Assembly: GCF_000421405.1 (NCBI RefSeq)
Contig: NZ_ATWY01000015.1
Coordinates: 1 to 64,000, forward strand
DNA from: Butyrivibrio sp. NC2007
GTDB taxonomy: Bacteria; Bacillota; Clostridia; Lachnospirales; Lachnospiraceae
Direction: 5' to 3'
DNA: 64,000 nucleotides
The notes below the pieces were generated by a model that ran no database searches, had not been told where the DNA came from, and worked only from the letters and a program-made list of their open reading frames with translations. Below, piece after piece: positions 8,451-19,144 of the stretch; position 1 is the first letter of the stretch, and every line of letters begins with the position of its first letter. A program made the translations under genes and the position numbers.

Positions 8451-11186
8451 CTACCGGTTATACACATACTTTTCCTCAAAGGCTGCACGGCGCAGTGGCT
8501 TATCATAGTAATAGCCCTGAATGTAAGTAACGCCCATGCTCTCAAGGATCTCCATCTGCTCTTTGGTCTCAACACCTTCGATGCAGATATCTGCGCCGAT
8601 GGATTTTCCCATATCAACCATTGAACGGACAAATGCCTTAGAGTATTCATCCTTCTCTAAATTTTTTACAAACTCTCTGTCAACCTTGATTATGTCAAAA
8701 GGCAGAGCTCTTATGCTGGAAAGAGCAGAATAGCCTGTTCCGAAATCATCAAGGGCAAGTCTTATTCCCATATCCTTTATATCAAGGATGGTCTGCTTGG
8801 TCCTTGCAAGGTCGTTTATTGCGAGCCTTTCTGTGATCTCAAGGATCAGGTTCTCAGGCTTTAGATTGTTTTCCTCAAGGCAGTTCTTTATGATATCCAG
8901 GATATCGTTCTGCATGATCTGCACAACAGAGACATTTACGCTAATGGCAAAGTCACCGTTTCCTGTTTCGTTCCACTGCCTGCAGCACTCGCAAGCTTTT
9001 TTGAGCACGTGGTTGCCAATCGGAGTGATAAGTCCAAGATACTCAGCAAGAGGTACGAATTCATCGGGGCTTAAGAAGCCAAGCGACTCGCTGTTCCATC
9101 TGACAAGAGCCTCCGCTCCGAGGTGCTTTATCTTGCTCTTCTTTCCTTTGCCCTTTGCCTTGTCATTATAAAAGACAGGTTGGAAGAAAACTTCAAACTC
9201 ATCAACCTTCTTGGAGATGGCTTTGTGCATGTTCTTCTCAAGATCTATTCTGTGGATGCTGGAGGAATCGATGTTGTCTGAGTACTCCGCGATCCTGTTC
9301 TTGCCGGACTTCTTGGCCTCGTACATGGCAACATCTGATTTTCTGATAAGCTCGGATACATTGTCGCCGTGCTCCGGGAACTTAACAACACCCATACTCA
9401 TGGTGCAGTAGTAGTCGCTGTCCTTGAGATACCATGGCGTTGCGAAGGCATTCTTTATCTCCTCAACGATCTTGTCCATCCTGTGATAGCTCTCAGGTGG
9501 AACTATGATTACAAACTCATCTCCGCCCATACGATAGCAGGAATTCGTGATTCCTTCTATCCTACTGATGGCTTTCGAGATATCCTGAAGAAGGGTATCA
9601 CCGTACTGGTGGCCCAAACTGTCGTTTATATGCTTAAAGTCGTCAAGGTCAAGGTACATAAGAGCACCGGTCTTGCCGGTAGTTCTTGCCTCATCCACAT
9701 ATTTTGCAAGGTCCTTTTCGCAGCACATTCTGTTGAAAAGACCTGTCAAAAAGTCTGTATATGCCTGCTGCTCCATACGTTTCTGGTACAGCTTCTTTTC
9801 AGTGATATCGTAAATAGCGCAGAGTGAAACAGGTCTTCCGTCCACCCACTTGATCCTTGTGTAGTAGACGTCGTACCACTTCTCTCTGTCTCTGTGATGT
9901 ACTTCGTAGTTTCCGCTGTGGCTTCTTGAGGGAATATTTCCTTCAAAGAGTTCAACCAGTCTGTTCTCTGTAAGTTCCTTGCTAAAGTTCTTTTTAAAAC
10001 TCCTGTTGGCAAAGAGCAGGATTCCCGTACCTATATCCCTTACGTAGATTGAACTTCCCACGTTATCAAGGACCGCTTCCAAAGAGGCAAAAGAGCTTGC
10101 CAGCGAATTGGTCTGCAGTCTCTTGGTTATGATACTCTGCAGGATCCTTATGGAGTCATTTATAAACTTAATGTCATCAATGGACCAGACTCTGTTCTCC
10201 CTGTTCTCGGTAAGACACGCGTAGAAGGCAGGGTTTCCGCCAATCATGATGGGCATTGCCACAAGAGCCTTGATGCCGAGGTTGTCAATCTGTTCTCTTT
10301 CTCCGGCGTTCATCTGAGTGTCGCTGGATATAGCTATCGCCTTGGAACTTCCAAGGAACCAGCAGACCTCCTGATCAGTGGTATTGGAAAAGAGCTTTGG
10401 AACTCCGGGCTGTGTCCACTGAACGATGATGTCCATGAGAGTTCCGTGATGGATCTTGCAGGTAAAGGCATTACTAATCTGGAGATAACTGCAAAGCCTT
10501 GAAAGGACCTGAGCCATTACCTCCTCTATACCCTCGTCGCTGTCAAGGAGAGATACGATCTCTGTCATGATCTCTGCTCTGTGGAAGGAGCTTGTCATCT
10601 CCTTTTCCTGAGCCTTGCTCTCCTCACTTATTGCAACAGCTTTAGACCTTGATGCCTCAACTTTGATGAGGATGTCCAAGGTCTCTCTTAACAGATTGAG
10701 TGTCTTATAAAATTTGCTCTCGGAAATCTGATACTGGAAATTGTCAATAGGTGGATAGTGATAGAAGCTCTGATCATACTGGGCATCTGTAAAGAGTCCG
10801 CAGACTATCCAGACAGCTTCAATCCTGTCAGCACCACCAACCGCTACCGCAGCGAGCCTGAGATTGGGGATCTCTGTGATCTCCACAGCCTGATCCTCAA
10901 GGTCGCTCTCGGAAACCCTCATACAGATGTTGTGGATCCTTATGGGGGTTACATATTTCTGAATTATATCAATCTCGTGTGAATTGCCGGAGAACTCTGT
11001 AATAGGAACGCCATCCCCGTCAAGACACTGTACATAGACACCTGCCATCTCACAGAACATATCCTGCCAGGTCTGCAGTTCCTGCCTGTTTTTTGGCGCA
11101 AGTTGACCAAGAGCTCCCATCTCCTTAGAGCCAGAGCCCTTGCTTTGTGCCTGCATAAGTTCTGCTGGTGCTTTTGTGTCGCGCAT
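8451..11186 (-). CDS. PocR-GAF-PAS-GGDEF-EAL signalling protein
   Basis: A 911-residue soluble c-di-GMP protein. In order: a PocR-like sensor (about residues 35-180), a GAF domain (200-355), a PAS domain (365-465), a GGDEF diguanylate cyclase domain (475-640) and an EAL phosphodiesterase domain (650-905). The GGDEF site is intact (RMGGDEF, 552-558). The EAL site is also complete, with EALVRW (692-697), ILEITE, LDDFGTGY (812-819), KVDREF and EGVE. Both synthesis and breakdown are thus possible. No membrane segment is visible, so it probably senses a cytoplasmic signal. It is a single-gene unit that ends in TAG, which shows UAG is a normal stop in this genome. Confidence 0.92.
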   Translation of the reverse strand: MRDTKAPAELMQAQSKGSGSKEMGALGQLAPKNRQELQTWQDMFCEMAGVYVQCLDGDGVPITEFSGNSHEIDIIQKYVTPIRIHNICMRVSESDLEDQAVEITEIPNLRLAAVAVGGADRIEAVWIVCGLFTDAQYDQSFYHYPPIDNFQYQISESKFYKTLNLLRETLDILIKVEASRSKAVAISEESKAQEKEMTSSFHRAEIMTEIVSLLDSDEGIEEVMAQVLSRLCSYLQISNAFTCKIHHGTLMDIIVQWTQPGVPKLFSNTTDQEVCWFLGSSKAIAISSDTQMNAGEREQIDNLGIKALVAMPIMIGGNPAFYACLTENRENRVWSIDDIKFINDSIRILQSIITKRLQTNSLASSFASLEAVLDNVGSSIYVRDIGTGILLFANRSFKKNFSKELTENRLVELFEGNIPSRSHSGNYEVHHRDREKWYDVYYTRIKWVDGRPVSLCAIYDITEKKLYQKRMEQQAYTDFLTGLFNRMCCEKDLAKYVDEARTTGKTGALMYLDLDDFKHINDSLGHQYGDTLLQDISKAISRIEGITNSCYRMGGDEFVIIVPPESYHRMDKIVEEIKNAFATPWYLKDSDYYCTMSMGVVKFPEHGDNVSELIRKSDVAMYEAKKSGKNRIAEYSDNIDSSSIHRIDLEKNMHKAISKKVDEFEVFFQPVFYNDKAKGKGKKSKIKHLGAEALVRWNSESLGFLSPDEFVPLAEYLGLITPIGNHVLKKACECCRQWNETGNGDFAISVNVSVVQIMQNDILDIIKNCLEENNLKPENLILEITERLAINDLARTKQTILDIKDMGIRLALDDFGTGYSALSSIRALPFDIIKVDREFVKNLEKDEYSKAFVRSMVDMGKSIGADICIEGVETKEQMEILESMGVTYIQGYYYDKPLRRAAFEEKYVYNR

Positions 11187-11245
11187 GCAAGCTCTCCTTG
11201 CACTTAGATTTTTAACATAAGGTAGTTCTGCTCTCGCGCCGGTGA

Positions 11246-13251
<2,006 letters not shown>

Positions 13252-13403
13252 CCTCCTTAAAAAATATCAATTTTAACGATTATGTTACTTTACTTTTCCC
13301 AATCTTTCAAGCGTTTTTCACCGTTCTTACCTATCATTTCTATTATATCTGTTTTATCGTAAAAAATGTATTATTTATTTGTAAACTATTGTTTATAGCT
13401 AAC

Positions 13404-13432
13404 TTGACAGTTTTCTTTATTAAACGTAAAAT
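13404..13432 (+). promoter_or_regulatory. Promoter of the membrane-protein gene at 13471
   Basis: TTGACA (13404-13409), a 17-base spacer and TAAAAT (13427-13432) form a near-consensus sigma-A promoter. AGGAGG follows before the ATG at 13471. Confidence 0.8.
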
Positions 13433-13470
13433 TCTCGAATGAGTCCTAAGAAATTCAGGAGGATATTTAC

Positions 13471-14268
13471 ATGTCAGTACGTGATGAAATAAAAGAACAA
13501 CAGAAAAAGCTTAAAGGTCAGGGCTTTAAAGCCCACTGGGATTACTTTTGGGAATACTATAAGATACACACCATTGTGGCGATCGTAGTTCTGATCTTTG
13601 TGATCATTACCATAAGAGATGTTACGGACAACAAGCCTTACGCAGTATATTCTATGTTTATCAACAACCGTGGCATGGACACTCAAAACATACTTCAGGA
13701 TGGTTTTGCAGAATATGCAGGTATTGATACAGAAGAATACGCAGTTATAGTTGATACATCATCAAACTTCATGTCTTCTATAGTAGATACTACTTCTGTT
13801 GCCACCAGCGAGAAGCTCATGGCAATGCTTGCAGCACATGAACTTGACACAATAGTTGCAGACGAAAACACCTTCGGTCGCTACGCTTCACAGGATACAT
13901 TTATTGATCTTAGAACTTTATACAGCGAGAGTGAACTTGAGAGTTTTGGCGATAAAGTTTTCTACGTAGATCAGGGATACATTGATTACCTGAACTCAGA
14001 TGAGTACACAACTTACATCACTTCAGGTGAATATGACAAGAACAACAAATACGCAGTGATGGCTGCAAAATACGAAGAGGATTTCACCTACCAGAAGGTT
14101 GCTAAAGAGGATATGGATGATCCGATTCCTGTTGGAATCATTCTTGATAACTCTGCAGCACTTAAGAGCTGCGAGGCTTTTCCTGATGAAGCTCCGATTG
14201 TTGGTATTGCAGTAAACTCTCAGAGAATTGATAACGCTAAGTTATTTCTTGAATATCTTATGAAGTAA
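13471..14268 (+). CDS. Membrane-anchored protein of unknown function
   Basis: A 265-residue protein: a charged N-terminus (DEIKEQQKKLKGQGFKAHW), one membrane helix at about residues 33-50, then an extracytoplasmic domain of about 210 residues. That domain has alternating strands and helices and may be a divergent binding-protein-like fold, but no motif is recognisable. The N-terminal segment is a common theme in Lachnospiraceae membrane proteins. It is preceded by a near-consensus promoter and AGGAGG. Its stop is immediately followed by the 87-bp palindrome at 14269-14355. Confidence 0.7.
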   Translation: MSVRDEIKEQQKKLKGQGFKAHWDYFWEYYKIHTIVAIVVLIFVIITIRDVTDNKPYAVYSMFINNRGMDTQNILQDGFAEYAGIDTEEYAVIVDTSSNFMSSIVDTTSVATSEKLMAMLAAHELDTIVADENTFGRYASQDTFIDLRTLYSESELESFGDKVFYVDQGYIDYLNSDEYTTYITSGEYDKNNKYAVMAAKYEEDFTYQKVAKEDMDDPIPVGIILDNSAALKSCEAFPDEAPIVGIAVNSQRIDNAKLFLEYLMK

Positions 14269-14355
14269 AAAAGTGAGTCAGTGGGGACGTTTCAGTTTGA
14301 CTCATTTTGCCTGGCAAAATGAGTCAAACTGAAACGTCCCCACTGACTCACTTTT
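14269..14355. repeat. Perfect 87-bp palindrome (REP-like), probable bidirectional terminator
   Basis: Bases 14269-14311 pair exactly with 14313-14355. The arm contains GTGAGTCAGTGGGGACGTTT and CAGTTTGACTCATTTTGCC. It fills the gap between convergent genes (stops at 14268 and 14360) and has A and T runs at its ends, so it should stop transcription from both sides. The same GGGGACG-TTCAGTTTG core recurs at 51371-51515, so this is a member of a dispersed palindromic repeat family and not a unique terminator. Confidence 0.92.
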
Positions 14356-14359
14356 ATTA

Positions 14360-15679
14360 TCAAAGAGCTGTTGAAACAAATATATCGTAAATAGCTTCAA
14401 TCGCCTTCTCAAAATCCCTATTCTCAACACCAATAATAATGTTAAGCTCTGAAGATCCCTGATCGATCATGCGGACATTGACGCTGGCGTGAGCAAGTGC
14501 AGAGAAGATTCTTCCTGCAGTTCCACGTGTTGACTTCATGCCACGTCCCACAACTGCGATAAGAGCAAGATCTGACTCGATCTCAAGCATGTCGGGATGA
14601 GCGAGCTTGTGTATCTCTGATACAACTGCCTGCTCCTTCTCGATGAATTCGTCCTGCTGTACGAATACAGTCATGGTGTCGATTCCAGAAGGAACATGCT
14701 CGATGGAAATGTTCTGATCTTCAAAAGCCTGAAGGACTTTTCTTACGAATCCGATCTCTGAGTTCATCTGATCCTTAAGAACGTTTACACAGCAGAAGCC
14801 CTTCTTACCGGCAATTCCGGTGATGACATACTTGGACTTTTTAGCTGTTGACTCAACGATCCATGTACCCGGATCATCAGGCTGGTTGGTATTTCTGATA
14901 TTGATCGGGATACCCTCTTTTCTTACTGGGAAGATCGCATCCTCATGAAGAACGCCGGCGCCCATGTATGCAAGCTCTCTGAGCTCTGTGTATGTGATGG
15001 TCTCAATGTACGGAGGCTTATCGATGATCCTGGGATCTGCAACAAGGAATCCTGAAACGTCTGTCCAGTTCTCATATACATCTGCCTTGGTTGCTCTTGA
15101 TACGATGGATCCTGTGATATCGGATCCGCCTCTTGAAAAGGTCTTTATGCTTCCGTCAGGATATGCGCCGTAAAATCCGGGAACAACGGCCTTTGGAGTC
15201 TTCTCCAGTTTCTTGGCCATCAGCTTATTGGTTTTCTCTGCATCGAATTCTCCGTTTTTGTCAAAAGAAATAACGGTAGCAGCGTCAACGAACTCATAGC
15301 CAAGGTATGCTGCCATAATGATTCCGTTAAGGTACTCACCTCTGCTGGCTGCATAGTCACTGCCTGCTTGTGCCTTAAAGTTCTTTTCAATGGTCTTAAA
15401 CTCACCTGAAAGATCCAGCTTTAATTTAAGTCCCTTGATGATCTCATCGTAGCGGGCCTTGATATCTGAAAGCTGCTTACTAAAGTCCTTGCCCGCCTCT
15501 GCCAGGGCGTAGGTCTTGTAAAGCATATCTGTTACCTTAGTGTCCTTTGAATTTCTTTTGCCGGGTGCTGAAGGTACTACGTACACTCTGTCCGGATCGG
15601 ACTTAATGATGTCACCTACCTTCTTGAACTGCTCTGCACTGGCCAGTGAACTTCCGCCAAATTTTACAACCTTTTTCAT
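14360..15679 (-). CDS. lysC: Aspartate kinase
   Basis: A 439-residue enzyme that phosphorylates aspartate, the first step towards lysine, threonine and methionine. The N-terminal kinase signature VVKFGGSSLA (4-13) and FSRGGSDITGS, which binds nucleotide and aspartate, are present. Two C-terminal ACT-type segments (about residues 305-435) provide feedback control. It is the third gene of a unit with the ACT regulator (16930) and homoserine dehydrogenase (15711). That grouping suggests this isoenzyme serves the threonine branch, while dapA/dapB at 41-43 kb are controlled separately by a lysine riboswitch. Confidence 0.95.
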   Translation of the reverse strand: MKKVVKFGGSSLASAEQFKKVGDIIKSDPDRVYVVPSAPGKRNSKDTKVTDMLYKTYALAEAGKDFSKQLSDIKARYDEIIKGLKLKLDLSGEFKTIEKNFKAQAGSDYAASRGEYLNGIIMAAYLGYEFVDAATVISFDKNGEFDAEKTNKLMAKKLEKTPKAVVPGFYGAYPDGSIKTFSRGGSDITGSIVSRATKADVYENWTDVSGFLVADPRIIDKPPYIETITYTELRELAYMGAGVLHEDAIFPVRKEGIPINIRNTNQPDDPGTWIVESTAKKSKYVITGIAGKKGFCCVNVLKDQMNSEIGFVRKVLQAFEDQNISIEHVPSGIDTMTVFVQQDEFIEKEQAVVSEIHKLAHPDMLEIESDLALIAVVGRGMKSTRGTAGRIFSALAHASVNVRMIDQGSSELNIIIGVENRDFEKAIEAIYDIFVSTAL

Positions 15680-15710
15680 TGCTCCATCTTCCTTCTATGT
15701 TATTTATTCA

Positions 15711-16919
15711 TCAGTAAAGTCTGATGTAACCCTTAACGCTGTCAAACTTCCAAAGCTTCTCATCAAAGTCTTTTTCTGAAATATCATCTGTAATGAAGGC
15801 AAACTCGTTATATACGTTATCGCCTGTAACTTCCTCGATACCGTGTCCGAAGATCTCAAAGGCCTGTTCCTTGTACTCAGCTGCAACTCTTACGAAGAAC
15901 TTTCTTACTGCATTGTCCTTAGGAGAAAGAACTGCCTTCTCTGCATTTAAGTTTACGTCGATGTGCTTGCCCTTGTGTTTGATTATATCGATAACATCAG
16001 CTACTACTGCACTTGCTGTAGCGTTCTTACCCGCGCCTCTGCCGTAGAACATAACGTCGCCAACCATGTTCCCGTGAACGTTGATGGCATTGAATACACC
16101 GTTTACGTTCGCAAGAGGATTCTCATAAGGGATGAGGAACGGTGCAACTATTGTAAAGAAGCCGTTCTCGTTCTTCTTGCACATTCCAAGGAGCTTAATG
16201 GCCATTCCAAGGGTTCTTGCATAGGCGAAGTCCTCGATGCTTATCTTGGAAATTCCCTCTGTGTAAATATCTTCATAATTAACGTGTTTTCCACTCATAA
16301 GGCTTGAGAGGATAGCTATCTTACGGCATGCATCGTAACCTTCCACATCGGCCTCAGGATTCTTTTCTGCATAGCCCTTATCCTGTGCTGCCTTAAGGAC
16401 TGTTGCAAATCCTGCACCCTCTTTGTCCATCTTGGTGAGGATGTAGTTGGTTGTTCCGTTTAAGATACCTGTGATGGAATCGATCTTCTCATGCTTAAGA
16501 GAATCATTGATGGTTCTAAGAAGAGGAATTCCGCCGCCTACGCTTGCCTCAAACAGATAGCTTGCTCCGTTCTTCTTGGCAAGCTCAACAAGCTCAGGTC
16601 CGCGTGCTGCAACCAGCTCCTTGTTGGAGGTGCAGACACTCTTTCCTCTCTCGAGAGCACTCTTTTCAAAAGAGAATGCCGGCTCAATTCCGCCCATTGT
16701 CTCACAGATAACTTCTATCTCAGGATCGTCAAGAATGATGTTGATGTCGTGAACGACCTGTGTCTCATGCTTATCACCGGGGAAGTCTCTAAGATCAAGA
16801 ATGTACTTAAGTTCAAGCTTTTCCCCTGCGCTTTTTTCGATTTCGGCTGCGTTGTTGTCAAGAACATCAACTACTCCGCTTCCTACTGTACCGTACCCTA
16901 ATACTGCTACCTTTGCCAT
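15711..16919 (-). CDS. hom: Homoserine dehydrogenase
   Basis: A 402-residue NAD(P)H-dependent enzyme converting aspartate semialdehyde to homoserine. The Rossmann motif VLGYGTVGSG (6-15), the ETMGGIEPA segment and the catalytic-domain GILNGTTNYILT motif are all visible. The C-terminal region is about 70 residues long. I chose the ATG at 16919 because AAGGAGGAAGA lies just upstream and the protein then starts MAKVAVLGYG; an ATG 27 bases earlier would add a non-conserved leader and overlap the preceding gene. It is flanked by the ACT regulator and lysC on the same strand. Confidence 0.95.
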   Translation of the reverse strand: MAKVAVLGYGTVGSGVVDVLDNNAAEIEKSAGEKLELKYILDLRDFPGDKHETQVVHDINIILDDPEIEVICETMGGIEPAFSFEKSALERGKSVCTSNKELVAARGPELVELAKKNGASYLFEASVGGGIPLLRTINDSLKHEKIDSITGILNGTTNYILTKMDKEGAGFATVLKAAQDKGYAEKNPEADVEGYDACRKIAILSSLMSGKHVNYEDIYTEGISKISIEDFAYARTLGMAIKLLGMCKKNENGFFTIVAPFLIPYENPLANVNGVFNAINVHGNMVGDVMFYGRGAGKNATASAVVADVIDIIKHKGKHIDVNLNAEKAVLSPKDNAVRKFFVRVAAEYKEQAFEIFGHGIEEVTGDNVYNEFAFITDDISEKDFDEKLWKFDSVKGYIRLY

Positions 16920-16929
16920 ATCTTCCTCC

Positions 16930-17385
16930 TTATGTAAGCGTAGCACTTCGACCGGTAATATGTACCTTGTGCACGCCTTCAGTCTTTTCCATGATGGAGA
17001 TCATCTCCATGATATCTCTTGTTTCAGGTAAAACCTGGATGGTGATTGAAATAGATGCCACACCGTTTAGTGGTATGGACTGATGTATGGTAAGAATGTT
17101 TGCTCCAAACTCAGCTATGAGGTTGAGCACATATGACAGAAGTCCCACCTCATCATTCATCTGGAATGTCAGGGTAAGTGTTGTACCCTGAAGGCTGTCG
17201 TGGAACTCATATATATCTTCTTTATATTTGTAAAAAGAGCTGCGGCTGATTCCAAGTTGCTGGGCTGCCTCACTGGCTGTCTTGACCTTCCCGGATTCGA
17301 GGAGTTTCTTGGCCTCGACCACCTTGAGCAAAACCTCAGGTACCGCCTGCTTTCTGATTACATAATATCCTGTATCCTGCTGCAC
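16930..17385 (-). CDS. pheB: ACT domain-containing protein (PheB / UPF0735 family)
   Basis: A 151-residue protein with an N-terminal helix-turn-helix-like segment (SEAAQQLGISRSSFYKYK, about residues 39-56) and a C-terminal ACT domain (about 70-147). This is the PheB/UPF0735 architecture found beside hom in many Firmicutes. It probably senses an amino acid and regulates the threonine pathway. The start is GTG, with GGAG eight bases upstream. A promoter lies at 17440-17468. The hom start follows 10 bases after its stop. Confidence 0.85.
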   Translation of the reverse strand: MQQDTGYYVIRKQAVPEVLLKVVEAKKLLESGKVKTASEAAQQLGISRSSFYKYKEDIYEFHDSLQGTTLTLTFQMNDEVGLLSYVLNLIAEFGANILTIHQSIPLNGVASISITIQVLPETRDIMEMISIMEKTEGVHKVHITGRSATLT

Positions 17386-17439
17386 TGCTATGTCTCCATA
17401 AGTGTTTTTGTATCGCGGACATTTGTCTGCATGAGAAAG

Positions 17440-17468
17440 ATTTTATCACAGTGAAGTTTTAAAGGCAA
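17440..17468 (-). promoter_or_regulatory. Promoter of the pheB-hom-lysC operon
   Basis: Minus-strand TTGCCT (17463-17468), a 17-base spacer and TAAAAT (17440-17445), with a 5' leader of about 50 bases. No T-box or leader peptide is apparent. Confidence 0.65.
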
Positions 17469-17530
17469 GCAGAAATGTTTATAAATATTCAAAGTTTATA
17501 CATTTTTCTTTGTACATTATGACAAAAATA

Positions 17531-17554
17531 GGACCACAGCCTTTGCCATGGTCC
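17531..17554 (-). terminator. Intrinsic terminator of the secreted-protein gene
   Basis: On the minus strand GGACCA and TGGTCC pair around a 12-base loop and are followed by TATTTTTGTC. It lies 27 bases beyond the stop at 17582. Confidence 0.8.
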
Positions 17555-17581
17555 CAAAACATCATATTCGCTATATCTTAT

Positions 17582-18310
17582 TTATTGAGCATCCGTGCTT
17601 TCCATATTCTCTTCTGTGCTTGTTACAGCCTCTTCTGAAGCAGTTTCTTTTGCTCCCTCATCTGCTACCGGCTCCTCCATTGTCAGGCCGTATTTACCAC
17701 CAAGGAAAAGAAATCCTGCATATCCGTTCTTATCAAGAAGAGATATAGTATCCTCTCCCGCAGGAATCACAAAGCTAACACGATTGCCCTTGTATTCCCC
17801 GTCAAGAAAACTTACATAGAGCGAAACGTCAGGTCTTTCTTCAAGTGCCTGCATTACCTGTTTGTTGAAATTTATAAACACAGATGTCTTAACCTTAACT
17901 GTTGCATTCTCAGGAGCAGTCTCAATTCGTCTTGCAACATCCCCCTGGAAAGCATAGTATGCAGATATAGGTCTGAAGTACCATATCTTACCGCATTCAG
18001 GACACATGTAATTGATAGTACCCTCAGCAGATTCACTCTCATTCATGATTGCAACCCACTTAAAATGATGTATATGAGTAGGGTCATTCTGAAGCGCTTT
18101 CCTCTTTGCTTCAGCCTCTTTTGCCGCCTGCTCTTCTTCAGTTAACTCCGGCTCATCTTCCTTATTTTCTTCCTGAGCATCTGCAGCACTCTCTATAGTC
18201 GTAGCCTCCTCAGCTCTTACAACCTGTGCATTAGGCGCAGGTAAAAGAACTGTGGAAAGAACAATAAACGCAGATGAAAATACGATGGTCAAAACTCTGT
18301 TAGCTTTCAT
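17582..18310 (-). CDS. Secreted protein with CPEC motif, unknown function
   Basis: A 242-residue protein with an N-terminal signal peptide (about residues 1-33, hydrophobic core IVFSSAFIVLSTVLL, cleavage near VRA-EE). A Glu-rich low-complexity segment (34-75) and a C-terminal acidic tail flank a globular middle. That middle contains HIHHFKW and MCPECGK, which may bind a metal, although only one Cys pair is present. I do not recognise a family. It is a single-gene unit with its own terminator; upstream lies the hairpin-rich region 18396-19096. Confidence 0.65.
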   Translation of the reverse strand: MKANRVLTIVFSSAFIVLSTVLLPAPNAQVVRAEEATTIESAADAQEENKEDEPELTEEEQAAKEAEAKRKALQNDPTHIHHFKWVAIMNESESAEGTINYMCPECGKIWYFRPISAYYAFQGDVARRIETAPENATVKVKTSVFINFNKQVMQALEERPDVSLYVSFLDGEYKGNRVSFVIPAGEDTISLLDKNGYAGFLFLGGKYGLTMEEPVADEGAKETASEEAVTSTEENMESTDAQ

Positions 18311-18395
18311 TTATCTAAACCTCACAGTACTTGCTATTTACAGTTCCAAATATAGTTTATCACTCTTTTTTATCTCTATCCATCATATTTCAATT

Positions 18396-18440
18396 GGTTG
18401 TTCCAAGCTTATTAGCGAAATATGAGAATCTTGAACAACC
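18396..18440. repeat. Isolated inverted repeat GGTTGTTC / GAACAACC
   Basis: GGTTGTTCCAAG and its near complement ATCTTGAACAACC enclose about 20 bases. Total length, 45 bp, is similar to the hairpin units that follow from 18522, but the stem sequence differs. Confidence 0.7.
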
Positions 18441-18521
18441 ATCTTCTGTCGCCGATCCTACATCTTCTCATACATAGTTATGTGCATTGGATCTTTCTAC
18501 TGAATTTCTCATGATTAGATG

Positions 18522-18782
18522 TTTCTATATATATGGACAGGAACAACTTCAGGGTATAGAAAACCTTTGTAGGAAAAAATTACATTTGCGATATTTCTAT
18601 ATATAGACGCAGATATGGCATTGAGGTATAGAAATTCAAAGGAATTGAAATCTTTCTCAATCGCATATTTCTATATATGCGTCTAAAAGTCGCTTTAGGA
18701 TATAGAAAATCATGGAATCAAAGATTTTCACAAGACGATTTTTCTATATATTGAAGCTAAAAGTGGCCTTAGGCTATAGAAA
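18522..18782. repeat. Four tandem hairpin units TTTCTATA...TATAGAAA
   Basis: Units at 18522-18562, 18594-18634, 18668-18708 and 18741-18782 each begin with TTTCTATATAT and end with AGG-N-TATAGAAA, so each forms a hairpin with an eight-base stem. They start 72-74 bases apart. The about 20 bases inside each unit and the 31-33 bases between units differ. Regular spacing with conserved palindromic ends recalls an array of binding sites or processing hairpins. Repeats are too divergent for a CRISPR and no cas gene is present. Confidence 0.85.
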
Positions 18783-18816
18783 ATCCAGAAATCAAAAATT
18801 CCGTCCGCTGTGGAAA

Positions 18817-19046
18817 ATACTCTCGCCGGAGGTCCTGTGGGCTGCCACAGCTAAATAGCTAGACCCGCAGCGTAGTATTTTTTCGTGAATTCATGAGTCT
18901 TCAGAGGGCGCTTTGCAGCTTCTGCCCATGGATCATCCATAGAAGATGCAAAGCGTTCTATGAAGGCCATGAATTCCGACAAAAATAGTCCGCGAGGAGG
19001 ATAGCCATTTAGCTGTGGCAGCCCACAGGACCTCCGGCGAGAGTAT
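18817..19046. repeat. 230-bp inverted duplication, giant imperfect hairpin
   Basis: The outer arms 18817-18860 and 19003-19046 are inverted repeats of 44 bp with one mismatch. The inner 142 bases also pair imperfectly along nearly their whole length: GAATTCATG (18887-18895) with CATGAATTC (18968-18976), GCTTTGCAGCTTCT with AGAAGATGCAAAGC, and ATGGATCATCCAT at the apex. The whole thus folds on itself with a stem of roughly 110 bp. It lies downstream of the cellobiose transporter operon terminator. I do not recognise it; a MITE-like element or a structured RNA are candidates. Confidence 0.88.
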
Positions 19047-19060
19047 CCCCTACACAAAGC

Positions 19061-19096
19061 GAAAAGCCATGACGTCGGGGAACGCCATGGCTTTTC
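19061..19096 (-). terminator. Intrinsic terminator of the cellobiose transporter operon
   Basis: GAAAAGCCATG and CATGGCTTTTC form an 11-bp stem around a 14-base loop. On the minus strand it ends in TTTTCGCTTTG. It lies 49 bases after the stop of the permease gene at 19145. Confidence 0.8.
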
Positions 19097-19144
19097 AAAA
19101 ACGCTTATAAAAGGAAAGAGTAAAATAGGAGGATAGCTAATTTA

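Larger units (their letters stand above)
18311..19144. other. Gene-free, hairpin-rich intergenic region
   Basis: An 834-base stretch between two minus-strand genes. It contains an inverted repeat (18396-18440), four tandem 41-42-bp hairpin units (18522-18782), a 230-bp inverted duplication (18817-19046) and a conventional terminator (19061-19096). The only open frame of note, 68 codons on the minus strand across 18851-19057, lies inside the inverted duplication and is probably a by-product. Confidence 0.8.

Noticed and set aside
16919..16946. Longer homoserine dehydrogenase start at 16946
   Set aside because: It overlaps the preceding gene, adds nine non-conserved residues and lacks the AAGGAGG that precedes the ATG at 16919.
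17386..17520. T-box or attenuator leader before the threonine operon
   Set aside because: The leader is only about 50 bases and has no T-box motif, specifier stem or terminator.
18522..18782. CRISPR array of TATAGAAA repeats
   Set aside because: Spacing of 31-33 bases is suggestive, but repeats share only their ends, inner sequence varies and there are no cas genes.
18851..19057. 68-codon open frame inside the inverted duplication
   Set aside because: Any coding appearance follows from the palindrome; no ribosome binding site and no recognisable domain. Kept only as part of the repeat.
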